A DNA stretch of 64,000 bases from Thermothelomyces thermophilus ATCC 42464. Lineage: Eukaryota > Ascomycota > Sordariomycetes > Sordariales > Chaetomiaceae. The position numbers were made by a program, and so were the translations under genes. The notes beneath the pieces are model-generated. The model searched no databases. It was not told where the DNA came from and worked only from the letters and a program-made list of their open reading frames with translations. The stretch's first letter is position 1; each line of letters starts with the position of its first letter. The stretch is from positions 3,162,001-3,226,000 of the forward strand of contig NC_016473.1 of assembly GCF_000226095.1 (NCBI RefSeq), in the 5' to 3' direction. Positions 32,557 to 43,641 of the stretch are shown here, in pieces.

Positions 32557-35500
32557 TCTCGACTACTTCCGTTGTCCGTCGCCAAGGGATATTGTTCCGA
32601 ACAGTGGTGTCCTCTCCTCGAGAAAAAGAAAAATGGAAATAAACTGATGCTGGCGATCAGACGCTGCAAATGGGCGGTGTGCCGAGTCGGGTGTTGATGC
32701 CGCAAGAGCTTTGGGGCAGTGCCCAAAACAAAGAAGATTCTTCCGACAAACTCTCTAACGCGTGTGTGTAAGGGAATGATCGAATGAGGTATGGAAAATC
32801 GGTTGGTTCGAAAGGAGTGTTGTCCTGGACGAATACTCGAACAGGAGGTTTGCTTGATTCGCTGGTGGAATAGGGAGTGTCAGGAGATGCTGTGTGTGAA
32901 AAGGTGCTGCTGCTCAAGAGCACGAAACTGAGGTAAATAGGAACCCGAAAGGAATGAACGGATTCCGATGAACTGGCTGAAAGGATATTCCAAGGGAGTG
33001 ACTCTGGTGAGAAAAAGCGAAGGTAGAAAGTGGGGAGAGAAGGAGAAAGGATAGGGCGGTTGACAGGAGACGGCGTGAGGCAATCGAGAGTGACAGAAGG
33101 AGAGACTAGGGGGAAAAACGAAAACGGGAGACATGGGGGAGGTTCAAGCGGGAAAAGCAAAACTGAGCGAGACAGGAGCATCGGACCGCGAGCGAGAGCG
33201 CTTCCACACTCCCAGGGCAGACACTGGGCGGGCCGGTGGGCCCTGCCTCTGAAGCGCCGTTGCCAAAACAGTCCAACGGGCGACGCAGCGAGTCACAGTT
33301 CCCTATCCAATCCACACAGTGCTTCAAACAGTGCAAAGGAGGGCTCCTGTCTGGCGCGTCCAATCACTGCAGCGCTGTGCCTGCAGCTTACACCTGCGCC
33401 AGTGCGGTGCAGGCAGGATGGATTGCAAAAAGTTGGATGCATTCCATCGGCTTGTACGTCCCGTATGTATGTTCGACTAGGACTTGCAGCTAGGCCTTAC
33501 ACAGGGAGAGGCAGCCCTAGTGGACAAAGGCCAGCCGGACTTGGTGCAAAAGACAAAGAGCTCCGAGGGGTGCAACGAAGGGTACGGATCACACTCTCCA
33601 AGTGTCGGGTACGGAATACGGATTCCTGCGTACTGTACCGGCAAAGGACAAGGCAGCCTGGAAAGAAGGGGGGACTACTCCGTATTGTACATGTATGTAT
33701 GTATGTACATGCATACTTGAGTAGTGTACGGATGTCGCTACCAAAAGAACTGGCTCACCGCCAAATTTGACCGGCAGAATGAATCCGCCAAAAAGCAACA
33801 TAAAGTACAGTGGGGCAAAGCACTATAGCCACTAAAGCCTAGGCACTTTGGCCGATTGTTAGTGAAGATACCTTCTAAAACTTTAGCGACCTTGCATGGT
33901 CTGTGCATAAAGGCGGTGAGCCAGTTCTTTTGGTAGCGACATCCGTACATACTACTAGTGGCGGGGTAGTGTACACGGCCCCTACAAACATTGGCATCTT
34001 GTTCAACCGGCAGGAAACGGCCGGTATCACTCGGTTTCTGACGGGGGTCAGGCAACAGTTTGCCGTCTCCATGGACCTTGTCTGACCAGATCACCCGGTC
34101 CGATGCAGAAACAATTCTTTTGTCAATTGCCGGGAACCGTCAGCTAGGTCGAACTTCCCAGAACTGCAGTTTGGGGCGATGAGGTGGCGCTGCATTTGTT
34201 GGGACAGCACCCACAGGAGATACAATAGGTGTTTTTTTTTTTTTTTTTGAATCGGTACTGTACGTGGTGTATCTGTAGGTGCGGCGCGTAGTACGTAGAT
34301 GGGCTTTAGCTACCATTTTAGTATGGAACATTCAAGTGACTCCTACTAAACGTCAGGTACATACCTGAGACCGAAATGTCGTGTACTTTGAACGGATCAC
34401 TTGCGTAGCGCAAGTAGGGATTACACAACTTCCTTGCAGTAGTGTACGGAGCAAGTAACTATACCTGTACCGTACAGCCAGTGCTTCTCATGCAGTCAGT
34501 CACGCCCGTGCACTGCGGTTGTTCCCGCTCGTTTTTTTTTCCCCAACAGCGAGCAGCCCTGGTCTGATTCCAGAGACATGGTCTTGGTGGGAGGATGAAA
34601 TCTGCTATCCAGAGTACACGTGCAGAAGAGGACTTTTCCCTAGCGTACAACAATGGCATCTCTGTTCTGCTCAGTTCCTTGCAAATAAAATCATTCTAGG
34701 GTTCAGGCGCTGTCGGGTACCTGGCAAGTTTGTGCTTATCCGTGTTCGGGTATGCATGTGCACCTCGCCGAGCTGTTCCAATAATCCGATCGCCGAACAT
34801 GTACTGTACATAAGGTACATACTAGTCACTAGTGTACTACGGATGACTTGGGCTTGGGTACGCTTGCACAGCCACCTGATGGGCGCTCGAATGCCGCTTC
34901 AAGGCAGGCACGAGTCGGTTTGTACTGTACATACAGCGTTCCAGGTTTCCAGCTCTCCGCAGACTTGAAGTGGGCCGAACACCCGTGTGTCCCTTGGCCA
35001 GGTGCCACAGCTTGGCGGGGCAAGGCGGATGGGGGTTCGGAGGGATGGAGATAGGGGATGCGTGAGCAATGCCAGGAACACTCCCTTGGCGCTAAGCTCT
35101 TTCCTGAACAAGTGGGTCTTGTGCCGCACAGTCTCCGGACGATTTCCGGACCACTAACGTTACCAGCATCGTCATCGAGCTAAAATATGGCAACCAAACC
35201 GTCGGGTTCCAGCGTGGTTGCTTTGGAGTAAGTCCGTGAATGTGAGTCGAGAGCTTGTCGCTCCTGGCTGGCTCGATAATTCCAGGACTCGTTAATATTA
35301 GCGAGCTTATTCTAACTGGTCGATGTGTACGTGTTTACTTGGTAGAGACCGGTGTAGGCAACAACCGGGGTTTTAGGTAGTTACACACAAGAGCGCAAAA
35401 CAAAAATGTGTAACAAAAGCCTCACTACTACCAGTAGAAAAGTCCGACGGCAAACGCCTCAACACGTGCATCGCGTGTATCCGCCGTACCCAGGTACCTA

Positions 35501-38364
35501 GTATGTACACGTAACAACCTCAAATCATGATAGCGGTTAGAACACTACGGAATTGTACTGTGTATATGTTGATATGTATACGCCGTAGATAAGGCGCTCA
35601 GACTGTTTACATTTTGCAACTTTCTGCTCTCGAAGCCTTTGCCCCGTTGGTTACTCTCCTCAGTGCCACCAGTAGGAACGGCCGAGAAGTGCATTGAGAT
35701 GACGAATGCACGGCGTGCATCACCCCAGATGCTGTAGCATCGCCGCCGACGGGTGTACCCTGTGACAAGCCGCAAGCGCTGAAGATAGGCTCCTGCGATA
35801 AGCCAGTAGCAACCCCAGTCCCCTCGTGATGCGGCACCGAACTCGAACACAAACCAAGTCTTCCCTTGTTATTGGGCTGACGGGCTAGTACGTGCCAGCC
35901 TGTCAGAGCGCCATTTCAACGACTGTGAACCGTACCAGACTCGCTGTGTGCTGACCCGAGTCATGGGGTCGTACAGGACTTTGTATATTTGGTATTTATG
36001 GCACACACACAGTTTGAGCAGGATGAAGAATTTTGTTTAAAAAAAGAAAGAAAAAAGAGGACAACCCAACCTGTCAAGAGGCGTAGTGTTGGAAATCAAC
36101 AATTGCACACTACCCCTACGAAGTGTAGCCGATGTCACGTACCACACGTGTATACCATGTGGAAGGTGGCAATCACATCTCTGGTTTGGTTTCTTGCCGC
36201 TCGATTGTCGAGACGAGATCGTCGATCCCGAGGGCCGGGGCTCCAACCACCACTGTGTTCAAAACACTGTCTCACCATCCCTCCACCCACTGCCCGCACA
36301 TCACGGTCGCGCATCCACCAGCCCACTTTACCCCTGAAAGCGGGCGTTCGGTCGCGGCGTGAGTGAGTGGGTCCGGCCATGCAGGAACCGTTTGGGTCAG
36401 TCTCAGCCATTGGCTCCCCGACTGAATCCGCCCTCCTTCTCGAGCCAACATTTTCCAAGCTTGGGTCACCTTCCACTCTCCTGCCCAACCTGAGCTTCTA
36501 AAAGAGCACGAACGTATCGAGTAGTTGATATACTGCTGAACCAAAAAAAAAAATCGTGTGGACGAAACATATGCCTTCCTCGGATCCAATTCGTGCTCTC
36601 GAGCAGGACAACGTGATTCCCCCCCTGAGGCTCCGCTCCCAAAGCGTCGGGCAATCTATTCAACTCCGTCGAGCTCCACACTGGTCTGCCCACCGCAGAA
36701 GCGAAAGCCGAGTCTCAAACTCAATCCCCCTAACCGTCCAAACCGAGCTTTGAATCATGGTCATCTTGGCAACACTCCTGGCTCACAGCCTTGAAGATGT
36801 TGAGTTCTGGCGTGTTGACGCTACCTCAAAATGACTCGGCGTCCTTCCTCAAGGCGCATGGGTCGAATGCTAGATTGCCAGCCCGCCCAAGAGGTTGTTC
36901 AGTTGTCGGTGTTGCTCTTGTTGTTCATGACCCCCCCCCCCCCTCCCTTCTCCCCGGTGATGGCGGGCCATGCGCCCGCTAACCGCATCCACAGCGGGCT
37001 TGTGTTCGCGACATGGTCGCCGACCTCCAGGTGGCTTGCGCCGTCAATCAGGGGTTCGCCAGATGCTTGTCCGTTGCCCCGGAATTGGAAACACTTCCTC
37101 TCCGTGGAGCCCAAGGAGCGACGACATGTGCCTGATTCTCCGCCAACTAACTACTACGGAATAACCAAACCACCGGCATTACGTTATGATGGTGGCCCGG
37201 GGTTGTGGCTCCAGCAACAACGCGTATACTTGGTCGTGCGTTATAACCGTGCGTTAGAGCACGGAAAGCGGCTTCTCCCTCGAACTTCGATGGAGCTTCC
37301 ATAGATTCCCCTCAGTCTCCAAGCCCCGTCGATAAGTCGCATCATTAAGTCTCCTACCCCGGATCTGACGACAAACTCTAGACTCAGACAGCCACGTCAC
37401 CTCTTCATGCATCTCCTGGCTCAGGCAACCCCCAAGCCAAGATGTCGTCATAGGTGAAACAAACGGTCGGCGTCAAAACCCACAGCTCGACCGCTGAAAG
37501 CTTCCGTAAAGTGGCGGCGTCTCAGAGATCCCCCCCCCCCCCCCCCCGGGTTCCTGTCTCGGTCGGTCGGCCAATCTCCCCTGCTTCGTTGTGACAACAA
37601 GACCATCTGTGTGTGCTTTCTGTGCTGCCACTGAGCCCGCCGGGCTGCCGTCTGATCTTAGAACAATCCCTTGGTGTCAGAAGTCAAAAACACCATGCTA
37701 CCTGACGGTCCTGAAGCAACCACTACTGTCTCCAGGCGGGCTCGGATCCGCCCCCGCGAACCGTCGTCATCTTTCTCCACCAAGTGTACAGCAATCCGTA
37801 CGCTCCCTTCTCAAGACCGATCGGTCACGCAGCTGACTCCCGCCGTTCGCTCCTCCTTGGCTTGTTTATGGGCGAATCGATCAGGATATAATTTTGGAAT
37901 ATCGGCTGTGCCAATCTTGGGCAAAGCGCTCGGGTAAAACTGGGGTGCGCGGCAACCAAACCCGCCGCCGATGATGCGCAGCCAGCACATGTGCTCGTAA
38001 ACTTCACCCTGTACGGTTTAGTTCCACAGGTACCTGTATACGTGCACAGCAAGCCGAGGGGTCCTTGTTGAAGGGTTTCAGAGAGATCTTGCGAAGTACT
38101 GGTCAAGCTTTTTGGCTGGGAGAAGCCCGGGCCGTGGCGTCTCATGGTACCGAGGTCGGACAGGACAGCTGATTGACCCCCAGTTCTGAGCCGTGATATC
38201 TGGCTTGACGGTGCTGATGCGGTTGCAGTTGGGCGATTGCCCCCTGCTGGGAACCATTACAGTCATCTCTTGTCGTCCTGTCGTTTATTAAACCTTTCTC
38301 ACCGGCTCTGGCTTTTGTCGAAGTGTCGCAAACGCCGGATGGGCAGACGGCGCATTCCTCCTAA
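32557..38364. other. Long non-coding region upstream of the homeobox gene
   Basis: This is the largest gap in the window (5.8 kb). The first ~600 bases upstream of the ATG are pyrimidine-rich in sense and probably form a long 5' leader. It contains the 9-mer at 33676-33684, the MITE-like inverted repeat (33725-33949), a T17 run at 34232-34248, an A-rich run near 36043, C13 at 36931-36943 and C18 at 37530-37547. Between 35.9 and 37.9 kb there are short open frames (for example 36558-36794, plus strand) without a recognised family. Confidence 0.5.
33725..33949. mobile_element. MITE-like element with 38-bp perfect terminal inverted repeats
   Basis: The arms 33725-33762 and 33912-33949 are perfect reverse complements over 38 bases (outer ends TGTACGGATGTCGCTACC... 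and its complement), enclosing 149 bases without coding capacity; total 225 bases. TA occurs at both ends just inside the outer TG/CA; if the arms begin at CGGATG, a TA target-site duplication of Tc1/mariner/pogo type is possible. No transposase is nearby, so it would be non-autonomous. A local inverted duplication cannot be excluded without other genomic copies. Confidence 0.6.
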
Positions 38365-39744
38365 TCACAACTCCCTCATGACCTCCCCAACTGCCCGTGC
38401 TGCCATCCTCTTTCGGTGCTCCTCCGGCAGCCCAGCACTCGCGTCCCTTACGGCCTGCAACTTCAGCATTAGCCGTTCCAGCTGTTGAACATCTTCCTCG
38501 CCAATGTCCTCATTATCCCCGGCATCTCCTCCGGGACCTGCCCCCTCACCGCCTCGACCACCAGACAAAATGGCCTCTCGTAACCCGACAAAATCCTCCT
38601 TGTCAAATCCAAAGTCGAGCTTTTCCGGGTCAAACTCGTCAAAATCTTCATCCTCCTGATCACCCTTCCCTTTCGTGCGGGTTTCATCATCTTGCTCTCC
38701 GAGGTCTCCTCCGTTCCCCGTCCCCGCGCCGGACCAATCATTGGCTTTGAGCGCCTCCAACACGCGCGCCATGCCCACCCGCTCACCAAACTCGTTCCTT
38801 TTGTCTTCTTCCCCCGCACCCTTCCCGTTGCCGGGCTGCGCACCGGCCCTTGCGACGTGGACAAACTCCAACCCGGATTCGGCACAGAGATCTTCCCACT
38901 CGTCCAGCTCCCCTCCTCCGCCGTCGTCGTCCTCTTCTTGCCCAAGGGCGCCGCCGCCACCCCGCGCGCTGGGCCCGACCCCCACCGCCAACCCGACCCC
39001 GTCCCACTCCCAGCCCCCAAGCCCCTCCCTCACCACCTTCCCCACGTGCGTGATCAGCTCCCTGGCTCTCTCCCGTGCCGTCTCCTGGGACGAAAATGGG
39101 GACGAAGAAGTTGTTGTTGATGGTGGTGGTGGTGGTGGTGATGATGATGATGATGATGATGATGACGGTAGAGGAGCAGCGCGGGCGGGGGGCAGCGCAA
39201 AGACGACGAGCACGCCGCCCAGCACATCGAGCACCTCCTTGGCCTCGGGCGACAGGAAGGCGGCCGACCACTCGGCCGGCGACGCGACCAGGTCGAGCCA
39301 GATGGGCACCGAGGCGGTGTAGTAGGGCGTCGACAGTGGGAGGGGATGGGTCGTTCCTGCTATGGTATCTTCATTTGTCTCGGCCTTAGGATCTTGGCTG
39401 CTGCTACTGCTGCTGCTGCTGCTGCCGTTGTTGTCGCCGCCGTCACCGCCACCGCCGCCGTCATCCTCGGGGGCTTGGGGCGCGGGCGAGGGGCGGGTGC
39501 CGGTCAGGTCTAACAGGTTTGGTTAGCGCTCTGATGAAGGATTCAGTACTCTGATGAGAACATCGCTGAGAAGATGCACCGACTGAGAAACGAGTCGGAG
39601 GCTGAATGGTGAAGTGGTAATTAATCGCTGGGTCGGGGCAATACCTCTGATGACATCGCTCAGGTGCTGCGCCGAGTCGGCCAAAGAGACGGCGAGGATC
39701 CGCCGCGGATTTTGAATCTCCGTCTTCGCTTTCTCGGGGCTCAT
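38365..39744 (-). CDS. Irc6/p34-type alpha- and gamma-adaptin binding protein
   Basis: Two exons: 39744-39645 and 39509-38365, 414 residues. The first exon ends in ...SDVIR (GTATTG donor) and the second begins DLTGTRPSPAP; the joined NPRRILAVSLADSAQHLSDV followed by IRDLTGT is the Ras-like/NTPase-fold N-terminus of the p34/AAGAB family. After a Ser/Gly/Asp linker comes the conserved TIAGTTHPLPLSTPYYTASV and PIWLDLVASPAEWSAAFLSP, then EAKEVLDVLGGVLVVFALP. The middle is low complexity (Ser and Pro runs from triplet repeats at about 39115-39170 and 39400-39425). The C-terminus carries LDEWEDLCAESGLEFVHV, an acidic DEDFDEFDPEKLDFGFD stretch and a final helical segment. Known role: binding of AP-1/AP-2 adaptor subunits and assistance in clathrin-adaptor assembly; yeast Irc6 acts with AP-1. 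The Ser/Gly/Pro content is unusually high compared with the animal protein. Confidence 0.85.
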
Positions 39745-41329
39745 CTTGACGCCACAATGTCTAGACTCTGGCTCGAGGTTGATGGTTTGGCGGCACCGTA
39801 ACCTCAGACATGGACGCTTAGGCTGAAGTGCCCGATACGGAATGCCTTACGCGGTATACGGAGTACTGCAACTGCGGAAATGCCTTGTGCGAAACGGAAT
39901 ACAGTAAGGTACTGTACACAGCACTTGGGTACGAATGGGCCGCGCATCGCGATGGTGGGGTAATCTCATAGCGGGGTTACTGATCGCGGCAAGCGCCCAG
40001 ATTCGGTTGCCCAAGGCAGCAGTGCTGTGTCGAACGGCCTTGAAGCGTAAACTTCAGTTCAACAACGCATTGTACATATGTACAACCGAGTCCAACCCAG
40101 TTCTCTCCATTTGTTAACACTTCCATTCCTCCACCATCATTGCTTCTCACCACCATCACAGAACTCCATTGCTATAAAATAACACGAGAGCAACCGAAGG
40201 GGTCAGCGTCCTGTGTTGCGGGGGTGAAGTTTCCGCCCTTAATCCACGAGGCGGCGTTGTTTTCGCCATAAAGTCTACTCGGAAACTTTTGTTTCTCAAC
40301 CTTGTAACGAATGACGTGAACTGGGCATAGCTTTGGACCGAACGCGGCGAAAAGAAGCGAACGCGGCGCTTCTTTTCGCCGCGGGACCTTTTTCGTAACG
40401 GCAACGCTAACTGGATTTTTTTTTCGCCCACCCTTGAACTCCCGTCTATTCGCCGGGCAGGATGGACGAAGAAAGCCAGGCAGATCACAAAATGCAGGCG
40501 TTGAGCCTGGGCGGCGGAGAGCGAACAGGCCTCCGTTTTCCACAGCGTCACTGGGCGGCACAGCATCAAATTTTGCTTACTCGCGCAGGCCGCCCGTATG
40601 AGCTTGAAGAATGACCACGAGCCCGGCTGAACAGAGGCAATTTCTATAGTTATCCCTCGTGTGTCTGCTATGTGACCCAAAAAAGGGGTAACGCGTGTGC
40701 GTCAGCATCACAACGAACTATTCGCTGCCTAGAGTGACTGCCTTCCAGCTACCAGCAAATAATTCCATTTAATTTTACACATCCTAGCTTGTGCGTTTCC
40801 GAGCACAGAAGCGTCTATGTTGTACCCACGGTATCTCAGGTATCAATAATACAAGCCGCCCAGTCCCCCGCCCAGACTTTCATGTAACGCGTGACACACA
40901 AATGGTAGAAAGGAGGAGAGAGGTAAAGAGAGAGAGAGGTAAAAAAGAGAGAGAGGGAGAGGGAGAGAGAGAGAGATGATACATATATGCGGAGGAAGTA
41001 TGAGATCGCTTGACGCCCACAAGCGGGCAGGCGTCAAAGTTAGATGCGGGAGGTGAGGGTGGCAGCGTTCCTGTTACCACCAATACCCTGCGTGCTGCTT
41101 CCGCTAATCATTGATATTTCGTCCGGTGATGGCACGATTGGATGGATAGCCTGACCGTAGGGCGGACAAACGTCGAGGGCAGGATTCCTCGGGCAAGGAT
41201 GGGGCCTGAGTTTGACAAAAAGTCTCCGAGGCGGAGTAAATCTGTGCTCGTGGCGTATGGGCACTTGTCGGCGGTTGCCGCGACCATCACTTTCAAGCCG
41301 GGATTCTAGATCCTCGTGTGCCTAGCCGT
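39745..41329. other. Intergenic, upstream of the p34 gene
   Basis: The gap holds one 9-mer copy (39857-39865), the strong hairpin at 40343-40383, and a GA-rich simple repeat at about 40905-40976 near the 3' end of the Zn2Cys6 gene. Open frames here are short and lack family features. Confidence 0.5.
40343..40383. repeat. Perfect inverted repeat, 17-bp stem with 7-base loop
   Basis: Arms CGCGGCGAAAAGAAGCG (40343-40359) and CGCTTCTTTTCGCCGCG (40367-40383) are exact reverse complements around AACGCGG. The word GAACGCGGCG also occurs twice as a direct repeat (40340-40349 and 40359-40368). It lies about 600 bases upstream of the p34 start codon and is not followed by a T tract. It could fold as a cruciform or RNA hairpin or be a paired binding site. 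Confidence 0.75.
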
Positions 41330-43641
41330 TTACCACGTCGGCGGCGGCGCAATGCCAAACGGGCCGATCCCCAGAGTCGCTTCTTCTTGGTTCGCCAGCA
41401 GTCCGGTAAACATGTCCCAGTCAAACGATTGCGGATCAGGAAAAGCCATCAAGTCTTCTAGCGTAGGGGGGGAGGTGTCGAGGGGATACGCCGCGGCAAT
41501 TTCGGGTACGAACGGGTCCGGAGGTGTACGTTGCTCGCCCGGTTCTTGCTTGCACACCGAGTCGGGTAGGCAGGTGCGCAGCTTAGTGACGCACAAGGGA
41601 ACTTCGGGAGCGCGGCCAGTGCGGCCGAAAATCACCTGCTCGCGCTGCTTCCACGCCTGGAGCACGTGTACACCGAGCGCCGTGTAGTTCTTGTTGGTCA
41701 TGTCGAAGAGCCCCGGGTGATGTGAGTAGACCACCTCGACCTGCCGCCACGCGCTGTCGACCAGCCTGCCCTCGGTGCGGCGGCGCAGCTGTCCGACCAC
41801 GAACATGAGTATGTCGAGCTGGAAGTGCAGCAGCGAGAACCAGGCGAAGCCCAGGCCTTCTGTCACTCTGTAGTTGAATTCGTTGTGCTCGAGCATTTGG
41901 ACGGCGTGTCTGAACGTGTTGTCCACGGTTGACTTGACTTCTCCGCCCCAGTCCTTCTGCAATTTTACGGGAGTCTTGAGCTCCTCGAGCTTTTGGAGGA
42001 TGTGGTCTTTCATCGCATTTGCCATCGCATGCACGGGGCCGGCGTTCACGTCCAAGTACTTTTCGAATATCTCCAAAAGCTCTCCGTGGAGCCGCGCCAG
42101 TCCCCGTCGGTATGCCGCCAGCTGCTCCTCCGTCGGTGCTGTCCTAGGACCGGGCCCAGACTCATCGTCGGGTATCATGATGATCCCTTCGAATCCGGGC
42201 ATCTCCTTGACGAACTTGGCAAACCTGTACATTAGCAGGCAGAAGATCATCTCGGTCGGGCCATCCTTCGCTTTGAATGGTTGTGTGGCCGACGGATCCA
42301 TGTCAGCATCGTCGAGATTCGCTGGCGTTTTCGTATCGCAGTTGATAGGCAAGTTGCTGGGACCGAGTCCGGAAGCCGTAGCATATTTCGCATCCACCAA
42401 GAAGATCTGCCACCAGACCCTCCTCCGCATCTCGCACTCAAAAGGGGGGAGACCCAGAGCCTCGCCGTCGCGGTGTAAGCCCATCTTCTGGGCAATGCGA
42501 ACGAGAACGCCGGTCAGAATCCAGGCGGCGTGTCGGTCATAGCGACCCTGCAGGGAAAACTGTGAAACAACGCGTGAGCGGAGTCGCGCTGAAGCAGCAG
42601 TCGGAGGGCTCACGCACAACATAGAGTAAGAGCGCCTGGAGACTTGCCATGTCATGCGACTTGAGGAAACTTGTCCGGATCAGGCTTAACCGGACCCCTT
42701 CCGAAAACCGGTGGATGGCTTCTTGCCTCGAGGACCCTAGAAGCCCCGTGCACTCGGTTGGTGACATTGATACGGTCGCCATGAGGAAGATGGAGAACAT
42801 GAGAGCCTCCACGTTTCTCGGGATGGTGTCGCGTCCTCCGCTGGTGGCGGCAACGAAGTAGGGCTGCATTGACGGAACGTGGATGATCTTGGTCAAGGGG
42901 TTCACCCGGTCGAGGTAGGTTTGCCAGAGGGGTTGAATGTGGGTAATTTCCGGCCAAAGGTCGGCAAGATCTACTCCGGGGCGGTCGGGGCCAAGCACCA
43001 GCTCGGCGTTTCCGTCTGGGGTCATGCTCTCCGGGGTGTTTTCCTCGGACTCGTCGTCATCAATGATCTTCCTCATGGCACGGACCTATGGGGAGCTTGG
43101 TAAGCATGCTACCCGACTTCGCTGGCACAATGGAGTGACCAACTTCCTCGTAAATGCCTCCGAGCAACGGGCTGTCCATGAAACGAACATTGCCATCCTC
43201 GTTGACAAGCTTTCCGGTAGGCTGCCACTGCCAGTCCTCGCCAGCATTGGCCCGCGCCTCGCGTGCCGCTTGAAGTTGCGCCTCGGCCTCTGCTTTCAGC
43301 TTCACGTAGTCATTGAGCATCGCCTCGCAGCGGGCCAGCCGCTCGTTCAACCCGTGCTGGGACACCTTTCGCTTTTGTCTTGGCGCCGGCGTGGCCGGCA
43401 CGCAGTACTTTGCGACATTGCTCTCGGGGAGCGTCAGCACGGGACGGCGGTCCTCCTTGTCGAACAGGGACGACTGAGCGCGCACGAGACGTACCTTGAT
43501 GCAGTTGGCGCATGGGAATTTCCTGTCGCACCCAATTTTCCGTTTTTGGCAGAGCTCGCATGCGAGAACGCGTTGTTTGCGGGAAGGGACCGGCCCCGGT
43601 TGCGAGGGAGGAGGGGTAGAGGTCGGAGCGGTGGCAGCCAT
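41330..43641 (-). CDS. Zn2Cys6 transcription factor with fungal-specific TF domain
   Basis: Four exons: 43641-43495, 43422-43144, 43085-42618, 42559-41330, giving 707 residues. Cys28, 31, 38, 44, 47 and 56 form the binuclear zinc cluster (C-x2-C-x6-C-x5-C-x2-C-x8-C); the last Cys comes from exon 2, so the first intron splits the DNA-binding domain. A coiled coil follows (SQHGLNERLARCEAMLNDYV, then KLKAEAEAQLQAARE), the usual dimerisation element. The middle homology region starts near LWPEITHIQPLWQTYLDRVN, PLTKIIHVPS and contains SLQGRYDRHAAWILTGVLVR and IAQKMGLHRDGEALGLPPFE followed by CEMRRRVWW. The C-terminus is Pro/acidic and may activate. The second intron donor (GTTGGT) is the weakest call; it was chosen because only it gives the expected YEEVRAMRKII junction. 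Targets are unknown. It diverges from LYS4 across 1.9 kb, but that alone does not make it a lysine regulator. Confidence 0.85.

Noticed and set aside
34519-34968. 149-residue plus-strand frame in the long gap
   Set aside because: It starts at a non-ATG codon, has no domain or regular composition, and overlaps other frames of similar quality.
40156-40680. 174-residue minus-strand frame
   Set aside because: It spans the 17-bp hairpin and shows no domain; its length comes from locally few stops.
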